A model generated the notes under the pieces. It ran no database searches and was not told the DNA's origin. It saw only the letters and a list, made by a program, of their open reading frames with translations. The translations under genes were made by a program, and so were the position numbers. This document shows positions 33,284 through 41,896 of a stretch of 64,000 nt of DNA, one piece after another; position 1 is the stretch's first letter; every line of letters begins with the position of its first letter. The stretch comes from Curtobacterium sp. 9128. GTDB lineage: Bacteria > Actinomycetota > Actinomycetes > Actinomycetales > Microbacteriaceae. The stretch is from positions 1,984,001 through 2,048,000 of the forward strand of contig NZ_LT576451.1 in NCBI RefSeq assembly GCF_900086645.1, read 5' to 3'.

Positions 33284-34312
33284 CTACTCCGGCTGCACGT
33301 CGATGAGCACCTTGCCGACCGTGTCCTGCTCGACCGCGTCGTGTGCCCGAGCGGTGTCGGCGAGATCGAACCGGGTGATCGGCAGTCCGGCGTCCACACC
33401 GACCGGCAGGACTCCGTCGTGGAGCGCCTCGGTGACGTCCTCGGCAGCAGCCGTCAGGGCCTCGTCGCCGATCGTGTAGAGCAGCAGGAACTGGTACCGG
33501 GCGTTGACGCTCATGTTCGGGCGGATCGGGAGCGTCGCCTCGTCGCCGCCGTTGTTCGCGTAGATCGACACGACGCCGTGGTTCGCCAGGACGTCCGCGA
33601 CGAGTGCGGCGTTCTGCGGGATCGACACCTCGACGATGATGTCGACGCCGTCCGGGGCGATCTCGCGGATCCGCGCGGCGGCGTCGTCCTGCCGGTAGTT
33701 CACCGTGTGGTGCGCACCGGCGGCCGTCGCCAGCGCGGCCTTCTCGTCGGAGCTGATCGTCGAGATCACGGTCGCGCCGGCCCACCGTGCGAGCTGGATC
33801 GCCGCGTGCCCGACCGCACCGGCACCGCCCGCGACGAGCACGGTCACGCCGTCGAGCGCGCCGGGTCCGAGGCGCGAGGGGCCCTCTTCGTGCGTGGTCA
33901 GTGCCCGGTGCGCCGTCATCGCGGGGACGCCGAGCGATGCGCCGACGTCGAACGAGACCCCGTCCGGGAGTCGGACCGCGCGGGCCACCGGGACGACGGT
34001 GTACTCCTGCGCAGTGCCGGTGGGGCGACCGGACGCGGACATGTAGAGCCACACCCGGTCACCGACGGCGAGTTCGTCGACCCCGGGACCGACGGCGTCG
34101 ACGATCCCGGCGCCGTCCTGGTTCGGGGTGATCTCCGGGAACGGCAGACCGTCGCCGTAGGTGCCGCCCTGTCGGGCCTTCCAGTCCGTCGGGTTCACGC
34201 CGGAGACGACGACGCGCACGCGCACCTCGCCGGCGCCTGGATCCTGCGGCTCGCGGTCGGCGAGGGAGAGGACGGACGAGTCACCGGGCTTCGTGTAGAC
34301 GATCGATCGCAT
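33284..34312 (-). CDS. Zinc-independent quinone oxidoreductase-like (MDR family)
   Basis: 342 residues from the ATG at 34312 (GGAGG upstream). A GroES-like N-terminal domain (SGVNPTDWKARQG), then a Rossmann domain with VAGGAGAVGHAAIQLARWAGA binding NADPH. No zinc cysteines, as in zeta-crystallin-like quinone reductases. It should reduce quinones or enones with NADPH. Next to a divergent HxlR regulator pair: its neighbour at 34330-34713 is co-directional and 17 bp upstream, so likely the same operon. Confidence 0.85.
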   Translation of the reverse strand: MRSIVYTKPGDSSVLSLADREPQDPGAGEVRVRVVVSGVNPTDWKARQGGTYGDGLPFPEITPNQDGAGIVDAVGPGVDELAVGDRVWLYMSASGRPTGTAQEYTVVPVARAVRLPDGVSFDVGASLGVPAMTAHRALTTHEEGPSRLGPGALDGVTVLVAGGAGAVGHAAIQLARWAGATVISTISSDEKAALATAAGAHHTVNYRQDDAAARIREIAPDGVDIIVEVSIPQNAALVADVLANHGVVSIYANNGGDEATLPIRPNMSVNARYQFLLLYTIGDEALTAAAEDVTEALHDGVLPVGVDAGLPITRFDLADTARAHDAVEQDTVGKVLIDVQPE

Positions 34313-34329
34313 GCCTCCACGCAACCACG

Positions 34330-34713
34330 TCAGCGCCGGGGAGATTCCGAACGTGCGGTGTCGTACTCGTCACGCGCGACCTCGACGTCGGCCATGTGCG
34401 TCGTCGCCCACCGCTCGAGCGGCTCGAGCACGGAGCGGAGCGATCGCCCTGCGTCGGTCAGCTCGTACTCGACGTGCGGCGGGATCTCGGGGAACACCGT
34501 CCTGGTCACGAGCCCGTCACGCTCGAGGGCCCGCAGGGTCTGCGTGAGCATCTTCTGCGACACCCCCTGTACGCGATTCGCGATGACGGAGTACCGCTGG
34601 GGTCCGTCCGCCAGGGTGCCGATCGTCAGCACGCTCCAGCGGTCGCCGATCCGGTCGAGCAGCTGCCGGCTGGGACAGTCCGCCGCGTACGGGCTGTACT
34701 CGAGTGCACTCAC
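34330..34713 (-). CDS. HxlR-type regulator
   Basis: 127 residues from a GTG at 34713 with GGAGG six bases before. The HxlR winged helix is clear: CPSRQLLDRIGDRWSVLTIG with the typical N-terminal Cys, then SQKMLTQTLRALERDGLVTR and a VEYELTDAGRSL wing. The Cys can sense oxidants or electrophiles in this family. It is upstream of the quinone reductase in the same direction and divergent from an NAD(P)-binding reductase, so it probably controls both. Confidence 0.85.
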   Translation of the reverse strand: MSALEYSPYAADCPSRQLLDRIGDRWSVLTIGTLADGPQRYSVIANRVQGVSQKMLTQTLRALERDGLVTRTVFPEIPPHVEYELTDAGRSLRSVLEPLERWATTHMADVEVARDEYDTARSESPRR

Positions 34714-34743
34714 GACGACCTCCGTTACGCACCACGAGGTGCC

Positions 34744-34765
34744 TACTTACCAAAAGAGAGTAACG
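34744..34765. promoter_or_regulatory. Putative HxlR operator
   Basis: TACTTACC and GAGTAAC form an imperfect inverted repeat (TTAC at 34747, GTAA at 34760) in the 100-bp divergent gap between the HxlR gene and 34814. TTAC/GTAA half-sites are common beside HxlR genes (inference). Confidence 0.5.
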
Positions 34766-34813
34766 CCCCTAAGGTGAGTCGAGCAAGCACGCACCACCAC
34801 GAGAGGAACACGC

Positions 34814-35461
34814 ATGTCCACCATCGTCGTCTTCGGAGGCACCGGGTACGCCGGCTCCGCCATCACTCGCGAAGCGCTGTCCCGCGGCCACCAGGTCGTC
34901 GCCGTTGCCCGCGACACCACGAAGCTCGAGCCCGCCGAGGGTCTGACCCTCGCGCAGGGCGATGCGTTCGACGCCGCCTTCGTCGCCGAGGTCACCAAGG
35001 GCGCCGATGTCATCGTCGTCGCACTCCACGCGGTGCAGGCCGACGGCAGCGAGCTCAAGGACCGCTTCCAGCCGTTCGTCGACGCCGCAGAGGCCGCGGG
35101 GGCACGCCTCGGGATCGTCGGCGGTGCCGGGTCGCTGCTCGTCGCCGACGGTGGCCCCCGACTGTTCGACACGGCCGAGTTCCCGGACGCGTTCAAGGGC
35201 GAGGCGAAGAGCCACGGGCAGATCCTCGACGACCTCCGTGCATCCGACACGTCCGTGGACTGGTTCTACGTCAGCCCGGCAGCGGCCTTCGGCGGCTACA
35301 ACCCCGGCGAGCGTCGTGGCACCTACCGGACCACCGACGAGGTGCTCCTCACCGACGCCGAGGGCAACTCCGACATCTCGGGCGAGGACTTCGCGATCGC
35401 GTTCGTCGACGAGATCGAGACCCCCGCGCATCACCAGGCGCGGTTCGGCGTCGCCTACTGA
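34814..35461 (+). CDS. NAD(P)H-binding oxidoreductase (atypical SDR)
   Basis: 215 residues with an N-terminal Rossmann motif VVFGGTGYAGSAITREAL (GxxGxxG) and the NmrA/SDR-a5-like pattern (VVALHAVQADGS, VDWFYVSPAAAFGG). These proteins bind NAD(P)H and may reduce small carbonyls or act as redox sensors. Divergent from the HxlR regulator. A strong CATCGC-family hairpin follows the stop. Confidence 0.83.
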   Translation: MSTIVVFGGTGYAGSAITREALSRGHQVVAVARDTTKLEPAEGLTLAQGDAFDAAFVAEVTKGADVIVVALHAVQADGSELKDRFQPFVDAAEAAGARLGIVGGAGSLLVADGGPRLFDTAEFPDAFKGEAKSHGQILDDLRASDTSVDWFYVSPAAAFGGYNPGERRGTYRTTDEVLLTDAEGNSDISGEDFAIAFVDEIETPAHHQARFGVAY

Positions 35462-35477
35462 GCGTCGCGCCCGCGTA

Positions 35478-35515
35478 CGAACATCGCACCCCGTCCTGAC
35501 GGGGTGCGATGTTCG
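35478..35515. terminator. CATCGC-family hairpin, copy 2
   Basis: Perfect 18-bp stem (CGAACATCGCACCCCGTC and complement), 2-base centre, 16 bases after the stop of 34814-35461. Same core as the hairpin at 24980-25015. Confidence 0.82.
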
Positions 35516-35549
35516 TTTCGGAGTGCGAGCCGGGACGGGACGACGGATC

Positions 35550-35591
35550 GGACGGGAGGCCCGGTGCGGGCCCGCCACGAGCCTCCTGTCC
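35550..35591. terminator. GGACGGGAGGC family palindrome, copy 4 (hybrid)
   Basis: Two 21-nt arms with several mismatches, ending one base from the MFS stop at 35593. Its left half matches the 32000 copy (CCGGTGCGGG), its right half matches the 4611 copy (CCCGCCACGAGCCTCC), as if recombined. Confidence 0.75.
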
Positions 35592-35592
35592 G

Positions 35593-36918
35593 TCAGCGGT
35601 GCCCGACGATCGCCGGGAGCGGCACGTGGTGCCGCATCCGGACGCCGAGGTGGAACCCACCGCGACGGGCGAGCACCAGGCCGATGACGGCCGCTGCCGC
35701 GGCCGGCACCCCTCCGGCAACGACCATGCCGACATGGGCGCCGAAGTGGTCGACGACCTGACCCATGAGCGGTCCACCGATCGCCTGTCCGCCGAGGAGC
35801 ACGAGGATGTAGAGCGACATCACGCGGCCGCGGATCGCGACGTTCGACGACAGCTGCACGAGTGAGTTCGAGGCCGTCTGGAAGAGCAGCTGTGACATGC
35901 CGACCGCGACGAGCATCACGGTGAACGGCGCGATCACGGGGATGCTGCCCGACACGACGAGCAGGATCCCGGTCCAGAACACGCCGCCGACGATGGTGCG
36001 CAGCCGGACCACGGCGCGACGCGTGGACAGCAGGGCGCCGACGAGGGCGCCGACGGCGATCGCCGAGTTGAACACGCCGTAGCCGCCGGCCCCGACGTCG
36101 TACACCTGGGAGGCGAAGGCCGACAGCAGGACCGGCATCGTCAGCGCGAAGACCGAGAAGAACGCGACGAGGACGACCGGGACGATGATCGTCGGCTTCC
36201 CGATCGCGTAGCGGAGCCCCTCGACGAGCTGGCCCTTCGCGCGTGGTGTCGGCGGGGTGCGGTGCAGCTCCGAGACGCGCAGGAACCCCAGCGTCACGAC
36301 GACCGCGGCGCAGGCGACCGCGTTCACACCGAACGACCACCCGGCACCGACGGCGACGAGCAGCGCCCCGGAGAGCGCCGGGCCGATCATCCCGCCGAGC
36401 TGGAACACCGAGGAGTTCACGCTGATGGCGTTCCTGAGATGTTCGTGGCCGACGATCTCGGTCACGAAGACCTGGCGAGCCGGGTTGTCGATGACGGTCA
36501 CCATCCCGACCACGAACGCGATCGCCCAGATGTGCCACGCCTGCACCACCCCCGCGAGCGTCAGCACCGCGAGCAGTGCCGACAGCACCGCGAAGGCGCC
36601 CTGGGTGATCATCATCAGCGCGCGCTTCGAGAAGCGGTCGACGATCACCCCGCCGAAGAGCCCGAAGAACAGCATCGGGGCGAACTGGCACGCGACCGTG
36701 ATGCCGACCTGCGCGACCGAGCCGGTGAGCTGCAGGACGAGCCAGTCCTGCGCGATGCGCTGCATCCACCCGGCGGTCATCGCGACGAGGTTCGTCGCGG
36801 TGAACAGCCGGAAGTTCGGGACCGACAGGGCGATGAGCGTGTGCCGCCAGGGCGGTCGGGTGGCCTGGATCGGCAGGGGTTCGGTCGGCGGGTAGAGGGT
36901 CGTCGATGACGCGCTCAC
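35593..36918 (-). CDS. MFS exporter, EntS-like
   Basis: 441 residues with 12 predicted helices, from a GTG at 36918. The motif after helix 2 (FGGVIVDRFSKRALMM) and the internal AISVNSSVFQLGGMIGPALSGAL segment match the MFS branch that includes EntS-like siderophore exporters and macrolide-efflux relatives. Substrate unknown. Divergent from a LysR gene 101 bp away, which may regulate it. Ends at a GGACGGGAGGC palindrome. Confidence 0.85.
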   Translation of the reverse strand: MSASSTTLYPPTEPLPIQATRPPWRHTLIALSVPNFRLFTATNLVAMTAGWMQRIAQDWLVLQLTGSVAQVGITVACQFAPMLFFGLFGGVIVDRFSKRALMMITQGAFAVLSALLAVLTLAGVVQAWHIWAIAFVVGMVTVIDNPARQVFVTEIVGHEHLRNAISVNSSVFQLGGMIGPALSGALLVAVGAGWSFGVNAVACAAVVVTLGFLRVSELHRTPPTPRAKGQLVEGLRYAIGKPTIIVPVVLVAFFSVFALTMPVLLSAFASQVYDVGAGGYGVFNSAIAVGALVGALLSTRRAVVRLRTIVGGVFWTGILLVVSGSIPVIAPFTVMLVAVGMSQLLFQTASNSLVQLSSNVAIRGRVMSLYILVLLGGQAIGGPLMGQVVDHFGAHVGMVVAGGVPAAAAAVIGLVLARRGGFHLGVRMRHHVPLPAIVGHR

Positions 36919-36996
36919 GGGGTGGGGTCTCCGGCTGTCGGTGGCGGAATCGGTACCCCATCGAAACTACTTGTGACGAACCCATTCGATCCCCGT

Positions 36997-37015
36997 ATGG
37001 TTGCTATCACTCCAT
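36997..37015. promoter_or_regulatory. LysR-type box
   Basis: ATGG-N11-CCAT, the T-N11-A type spacing of LysR recognition sites, in an A/T-rich patch 5 bases before the LysR start and 79 bases from the divergent MFS start. Confidence 0.5.
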
Positions 37016-37019
37016 TGCG

Positions 37020-37895
37020 ATGTCGAATGAGGTACGCGTGCTCGATCCCGTCCTGCTGCAGACCTTCCTCGCCGTCGCCGAGACGCAGAGCTTCACCCAG
37101 GCGGGGGCGCGACTCGGCATCAGCCAGCCGACGGTGTCCCAGCACCTCCGTCGGCTCGAGACGGCGGTGTCGCGGACCCTCGTCGCGCGGGACACCCGCG
37201 GCGTCAGCCTCACGGACAACGGGGACGCGATGGCCGGGTTCGCGCGGACGATCCTCGCGGCCCACGCGACGGCTGATGCCTACTTCTCCGGGTCGGCCAC
37301 ACGCGGGCGGCTCCGGTTCGGCGCGGCGGACGACCTCGCGATCACCCAGCTGCCGCGGATCCTCCGGGACTTCCGGCGACTGCACCCCCAGGTGAACCTC
37401 GAGCTCACGGTGAACCAGTCGTCACCGCTCCTGCGTCGGGTGCACGCCGGACAGCTCGACCTGGTGTTCATCAAGCAGACCGCGGGGGAGTCCGCCGAGG
37501 GCACCAGGGTCGCGACGGACCAGATGGTGTGGATGGCGCAGGACGGCATCGCCGTGGAGCGGGACGAGCCGGTGCCGCTCATCGCGTACCAGGCGCCGAG
37601 CATCAGCCGGCAGATGGCGATCGACGCGCTCGAGGCCGCCGGTCGCACGTGGCGGATCACCTGCAACACGCGTGACGTGAACGGGGTGCTCGCCGCCGTC
37701 CGGGCGGGGATCGGTGTCGCGGTGTTCCCGCACTCGCTCATCCCCGCCGACCTCGTGAAGGTGTCGCAGCGGTTGGGGCTGCCCGACCTGCCGGCGGTCG
37801 ACTACGTCCTCATCGCGAACCCGACCGTGCAGCGCGAGCCGATCGACGCCCTGACGAACGCCATCCTGTCCCGGGGTGTCGTCCGCGCGGTCTGA
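37020..37895 (+). CDS. LysR-type regulator
   Basis: 291 residues from the ATG at 37020. N-terminal winged helix (LLQTFLAVAETQSFTQAGAR then GISQPTVSQHLRRLE), and a substrate-binding domain beginning near residue 90 (GRLRFGAADDLAITQLPRI). It is divergent from the EntS-like exporter, the natural target. Inducer unknown. The 3' end meets an 83-bp tandem repeat. Confidence 0.86.
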   Translation: MSNEVRVLDPVLLQTFLAVAETQSFTQAGARLGISQPTVSQHLRRLETAVSRTLVARDTRGVSLTDNGDAMAGFARTILAAHATADAYFSGSATRGRLRFGAADDLAITQLPRILRDFRRLHPQVNLELTVNQSSPLLRRVHAGQLDLVFIKQTAGESAEGTRVATDQMVWMAQDGIAVERDEPVPLIAYQAPSISRQMAIDALEAAGRTWRITCNTRDVNGVLAAVRAGIGVAVFPHSLIPADLVKVSQRLGLPDLPAVDYVLIANPTVQREPIDALTNAILSRGVVRAV

Positions 37896-37930
37896 CCGAG
37901 TTCGTGCCCGCCTGGTCGCCGGGTCGGGGG

Positions 37931-38096
37931 CATCGAATGCGCGGAAGTGGTGGGCGCGAGGGGCGAGAGGTCCCCGTTTCGGCACACTCGATGCTCCCAG
38001 AGGGGCGCGGGGGAAACGAGTGCGCGGAAGTGGTGGGCGCGAGGGGCGGGAGGTCCCCATTTCGGCGCACTCGATGCTCCGACAGGGGCGCGGGAG
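37931..38096. repeat. Two tandem copies of an 83-bp palindromic unit
   Basis: Between convergent genes. Copies start at about 37931 and 38014; shared blocks include GCGGAAGTGGTGGGCGCGAG and TTTCGGC.CACTCGATGCTCC. Within each unit the ends are complementary (GAGTGCGCGGAA against TTTCGGCGCACTC) around a GGGGCG...CCCC core, so each can fold back. Confidence 0.82.
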
Positions 38097-38110
38097 CCGG
38101 AGCGGGCGCG

Positions 38111-39217
38111 TTAGGGGACGAGGGTGGGGGTCAGACCCGAGCCGGTGAGGTCCGGCAGGGTCACGCCGGCCATCGGGAGGACGGCGGTCGCGACGGCCCA
38201 GAGCAGCGCGAGCGTGCCGACACCACCGAGGACGGCCCCGAGGAGCGCGACCGGCCGCTGCCACGTCGCCGCCGGGTTCCGCAGGGTGGCGATCGAGAGC
38301 ACGACGCCGAGCAGGCCGATCGCGACACCCGCCGCGTGCACGGACGCGGGGGCGAGGAACCACCACGCCGCGAGTCCGAGCGCCGCGATCCCGGCGACGG
38401 CGCCGAGGACCGCACCCGGCGTCGCGCCGAGCGGGCGGCGCGCGGTCCGCTTCGTGGTCGCCTCCGCGTCGGACGGGAGGCTCGGCTCGGCCTGGGCGTC
38501 GACGGTCACCTCCGCCTCGTCACGGGTCGCGGCGCGGGTCGACTCGGGAGCATCCGTGACGACCGGGGCCGGAGCGGCCGCGGGCCCGGCTGCCGGGGCC
38601 AGGACGGCTGGTGCCGATGCCTCGGACATCGGGAGCGCCTGGGCGACCTGCTGGTGGGTGACCTGCTGGTGGGCGAAGCGTGCGGGGGTCCGGTACCCGA
38701 CGGGACCGACGGGAGCCGGTTCGGACCCCGCGACGACGACGTGCTCGAGCCCGGGCACCGAGAACCGCGGCTGCCCTGCCTGCGGGACGACGGGTCCGGC
38801 GGGCGCGGTCGGACGGGGTGCGGGCGCACCGACGAGCACGGGCGCGTCGACCGGGGGGACGGGCGCAGGGGAGACGGGTGCAGGGGACGAGGGGTCGCCG
38901 ACGAGCTGGTCGAACGGCACGGTGTGCACGGTCGGCGACGTCGGGGCCGGCGGGAGGTGCTCCTCCACGGGTGGGTAGTCCGGCGCGACGGCGTCCGGAT
39001 CGAGCACCGCGGCTGCGTCGGGAGGGCTGGACGGAGCCGGCGTCGAGGTGGCGGCGACCTGCGGCGGGGTGGGCTCGACCGTCTCGGGGACGGGTGCCGA
39101 GGCGGCGGACGCGGGTCGGGCCTCCTGATCGGCCGCGCCGTCGACGAACGGGGTCGTCACCCAGGCAGGGACGGGACGGCGGGGTCGTTCGGAATCGGGT
39201 AAGCGATGCGACGCCAC
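38111..39217 (-). CDS. Pro/Ala-rich protein with C-terminal membrane domain
   Basis: 368 residues from a GTG at 39217 (GGAGGGAG eight bases upstream). Residues 1-265 are low-complexity, rich in Pro, Ala, Val and Thr, with no signal peptide. The last 100 residues hold about four hydrophobic helices. So a large disordered cytoplasmic part is anchored in the membrane. I do not recognise a family; similar actinobacterial proteins are usually unnamed. The DNA for SLPSD (38469-38484) is a half copy of the GGACGGGAGGC palindrome. Confidence 0.65.
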   Translation of the reverse strand: MASHRLPDSERPRRPVPAWVTTPFVDGAADQEARPASAASAPVPETVEPTPPQVAATSTPAPSSPPDAAAVLDPDAVAPDYPPVEEHLPPAPTSPTVHTVPFDQLVGDPSSPAPVSPAPVPPVDAPVLVGAPAPRPTAPAGPVVPQAGQPRFSVPGLEHVVVAGSEPAPVGPVGYRTPARFAHQQVTHQQVAQALPMSEASAPAVLAPAAGPAAAPAPVVTDAPESTRAATRDEAEVTVDAQAEPSLPSDAEATTKRTARRPLGATPGAVLGAVAGIAALGLAAWWFLAPASVHAAGVAIGLLGVVLSIATLRNPAATWQRPVALLGAVLGGVGTLALLWAVATAVLPMAGVTLPDLTGSGLTPTLVP

Positions 39218-39315
39218 TGTTCGGCTCCCTCCGTAGGCTGATCCATCGTCAGTTCTAACGGCAACCGGTGCCGGTGTCGCAGCCCCAGTTCCGGGGACGC
39301 CGGTACGGTCGGAGC

Positions 39316-40284
39316 ATGGCAGCGATCGAACACCGTCCACTCGGCCCCTCCGGGCTCGTCGTCTCCACCGTCGGCCTCGGCTGCAACAACTTCGGCAGGC
39401 CGGGCACGGTCACCGAGACGCAGGACGGCACCGACGCCGTCGTGCACGCCGCACTCGACGCCGGCGTGACGCTCCTCGACACCGCCGACGTCTACGGCGG
39501 GACCCCCGGGCAGTCGGAGTCGATGCTCGGCAAGGCGATCGCCGGACGTCGCGACGAGGTGGTCCTCGCGACGAAGTTCGGCATGGACATGCGTGGCACG
39601 AACGGACCGGACTGGGGCGTCCGCGGGTCCCGGCGCTACGTACGGCTCGCCGTCGAGTCGTCGCTGCAGCGCCTCGGCACGGACTGGATCGACCTGTACC
39701 AGATGCACCGGCCGGACTCGGTGACGCCGATCGAGGAGACGCTGTCCGTCCTCGACGACCTGGTCCGCGAGGGCAAGATCCGCTACGTCGGGCACTCGAA
39801 CTTCGCCGGGTGGCAGATCGCCGAGGCCGAGCTGACCGCGTCGATCGCCGGCACCACGGCGTTCGTGTCCGCGCAGAACGAGTACAGCCCGCTCGCCCGC
39901 GGCGCCGAGGCCGAGGTCCTGCCGGCGGTCCGCGCGTACGCGCTCGGGTTCCTGCCGTTCTTCCCGCTGTACAACGGGCTGCTCAGCGGCAAGTACACCC
40001 GCTCCGGCGGCCCCGCCGACGGTCGGCTGTCGAAGCTCAAGCCGGAACTCCTCGAGAGCGCGCCGTGGGACGTGCTCGAGGAGTACCAGGGCTTCTGCGA
40101 CGAGCGCGGCGTCACGATGCTGCAGGCGACGTTCGCGTGGCTCCTGGCGCAGCCGGGGCTGACGAGCGTGATCGCGGGTGCGACGAAGCCCGAGCAGATC
40201 ACGCAGAACGTGGATGCCGGCACCGCGTGGGCGCCGAGCGAGGACGACATCGCCGAGATGACGGTCATCTTCGACGCGGCCTGA
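39316..40284 (+). CDS. Aldo/keto reductase
   Basis: 322 residues, a TIM-barrel NADPH-dependent reductase. Catalytic tetrad residues are visible: Asp and Tyr in LLDTADVYGGTPGQSE, Lys in VVLATKFGMDM, and His in DLYQMHRPD. C-terminal NADPH loop SVIAGATKPEQITQN. It should reduce aldehydes or ketones, or act on a sugar-like substrate; the subfamily (YajO/Kv-beta-like) is broad. Convergent with the F420-reductase-like gene. Confidence 0.9.
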   Translation: MAAIEHRPLGPSGLVVSTVGLGCNNFGRPGTVTETQDGTDAVVHAALDAGVTLLDTADVYGGTPGQSESMLGKAIAGRRDEVVLATKFGMDMRGTNGPDWGVRGSRRYVRLAVESSLQRLGTDWIDLYQMHRPDSVTPIEETLSVLDDLVREGKIRYVGHSNFAGWQIAEAELTASIAGTTAFVSAQNEYSPLARGAEAEVLPAVRAYALGFLPFFPLYNGLLSGKYTRSGGPADGRLSKLKPELLESAPWDVLEEYQGFCDERGVTMLQATFAWLLAQPGLTSVIAGATKPEQITQNVDAGTAWAPSEDDIAEMTVIFDAA

Positions 40285-40299
40285 TCGCGGCGATGGGGC

Positions 40300-40947
40300 T
40301 CACATGTCGCGGTAGCGCTTCGCGTCGGCCACGGCCTGCTCGAGCTCGACGGCTGCGTACGGCTTGACGTAGCCGGGGGTGTCGCGCTGGATGCGCCATC
40401 CCTCGGCGAGCGGGCCGATGTCCACCGGGTCGAAGCCGAACTCGTCGAGCAGGTCCGACACGACGCGCTTGGCGTCGGCGTCGTCGCCGGCGACGACGAG
40501 GGCACGGCGACCGGCGGTACCCGTGGGCGTCCCGGCCGTCGTCAGGTCGGCGGCCGCGATGTGGTTGAAGGCCTTGACGACGCGGGCGTCCGGCAGGCGG
40601 TCCTGCAGCAGTTCGGCCGTGGTCGTCGACTCGTCGTCGAGCGCCGCGATGTGTCCGTCGCGCTGCGGGTAGTAGTTGTTCGTGTCGATCACGACCTTGC
40701 CGACGAGGGGCTCCACGGGGATCGTCTCGATCGCCGCGAGGGGGGTCGTCACCACGACGAGGTCCCCTGCTGCCGCCGCTTCGTCCCGCGTGACCGCCCG
40801 TGCCCGGTCGCCGAGTTCGGACACGAGGTCCGCCAGCGTCTCCGGTCCGCGCGAGTTCGCGATCGCCACGTCGTACCCGTGCTGCACCGCCAGTCGTGCC
40901 AGCTGTCCGCCGATGTTGCCTGCTCCGATGATCCCGATGGTCGTCAT
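40300..40947 (-). CDS. NADP-dependent F420 reductase-like oxidoreductase
   Basis: 215 residues from the ATG at 40947 (GGAGG just before). Rossmann N-terminus TIGIIGAGNIGGQLARLAV and the NSRGPETL loop that selects NADP are those of F420H2:NADP oxidoreductases and related ketol/imine-like enzymes. Whether it uses F420 is not shown by sequence alone. Divergent from a small acetyltransferase. Confidence 0.8.
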   Translation of the reverse strand: MTTIGIIGAGNIGGQLARLAVQHGYDVAIANSRGPETLADLVSELGDRARAVTRDEAAAAGDLVVVTTPLAAIETIPVEPLVGKVVIDTNNYYPQRDGHIAALDDESTTTAELLQDRLPDARVVKAFNHIAAADLTTAGTPTGTAGRRALVVAGDDADAKRVVSDLLDEFGFDPVDIGPLAEGWRIQRDTPGYVKPYAAVELEQAVADAKRYRDM

Positions 40948-40998
40948 GCCTCCAGACAACGCCGTGCCCCTCGGTGCATTCCGAGGCATGATGGCGGC

Positions 40999-41295
40999 AT
41001 GGCACACGAGTTCCGCGACGAGGCAGACCGCTCGAGGTACGCGATGTACGTCGACGGCGCGCTGGTGAGCGTGCTCGACTACCGCGAGAACGACGACGCC
41101 GTCGCGTTCCCGCACACGTACACGGTCCCGGCGCACCGCGGGCACGGCTACGCCGCCGAGCTCGTCGAGTACGCCGTGGCCGACGTCGAGTCCCGGAACG
41201 ACAAGCGCATCGTCCCGATGTGCTGGTTCGTCGGCAAGTGGTTCGACGACCACCCGGACAAGGCACCGCTCCTCAGCCGCAGCGTCGCGGACTGA
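40999..41295 (+). CDS. Small GCN5-like N-acetyltransferase (YjdJ type)
   Basis: 98 residues, the minimal GNAT domain of the YjdJ/C8orf-like group. The acetyl-CoA loop is VPAHRGHGYAAELVEYAV (R-x-x-G-x-A). A Cys in PMCWFVGKWFDDHP near the end is typical of this subgroup. Followed 20 bp later by a VOC gene in the same direction. Acceptor substrate unknown. Confidence 0.82.
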   Translation: MAHEFRDEADRSRYAMYVDGALVSVLDYRENDDAVAFPHTYTVPAHRGHGYAAELVEYAVADVESRNDKRIVPMCWFVGKWFDDHPDKAPLLSRSVAD

Positions 41296-41315
41296 GCCCG
41301 ACGACAGGACCCACC

Positions 41316-41777
41316 GTGCGACAGATCGTCCCCTTCATCTGGTACGACGGGCAGGCCGAGCAGGCCGCCACGTTCTACACCTCGGTCATCCCGGACTCGT
41401 CCGTCGACCACGTCGAGAAGCTCCCGGACGGGACGACCCTGGTGGTGGAGTTCCGCCTGGACGGCCAGCCCTACCGCGCGATCAACGCCGGCCCGGGGCA
41501 CCCGCACACCGACGCGATCTCGTTCCAGGTCGACGTGGAGGACCAGGCAGAACTCGACCGCATCTGGGACGCGTTCGTCGACGCCGGCGGTACCCCGGTG
41601 GCGTGCGGCTGGATCACGGACGCGTGGGGCGTGTCCTGGCAGGTGACCCCGGCGGACATGGGCGAGATCATGAGTGCCGGCGGCGACCAGGAGGGCGCGG
41701 CACGGGCGTACGAGGCGATGCGGCAGATGGTGAAGCTCGACATCGAGGCCCTGCACGCGGCGGCACGGGGCGACTAG
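41316..41777 (+). CDS. PhnB-like VOC protein
   Basis: 153 residues from a GTG at 41316. It starts RQIVPFIWYDGQAEQAATFY and has SFQVDVEDQAELDRIWDAFV and a GWITDAWGVSWQV segment, the pattern of PhnB / 3-demethylubiquinone methyltransferase-like VOC proteins. These are often of unknown reaction. Likely in one operon with the acetyltransferase just upstream. Confidence 0.82.
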   Translation: MRQIVPFIWYDGQAEQAATFYTSVIPDSSVDHVEKLPDGTTLVVEFRLDGQPYRAINAGPGHPHTDAISFQVDVEDQAELDRIWDAFVDAGGTPVACGWITDAWGVSWQVTPADMGEIMSAGGDQEGAARAYEAMRQMVKLDIEALHAAARGD

Positions 41778-41896
41778 CCCGGCTGCGGGTTCGCGCAGAC
41801 CGTCGGCGGATCGCGCGCTGCTCGGCGGTTCACCGGGGTCCGGAGTTGTACCCCACCGGTATGGTGACGGGCACGGAACGACAGGTTGGAGTCAGG

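Noticed and set aside
37896..38110. A small gene in the convergent gap.
   Set aside because: Open frames there are produced by the 83-bp repeat and have no ribosome site or conserved character.
40300..40947. Naming the gene fno (F420:NADP oxidoreductase).
   Set aside because: Sequence shows only the NADP-binding half clearly; related proteins use other substrates.
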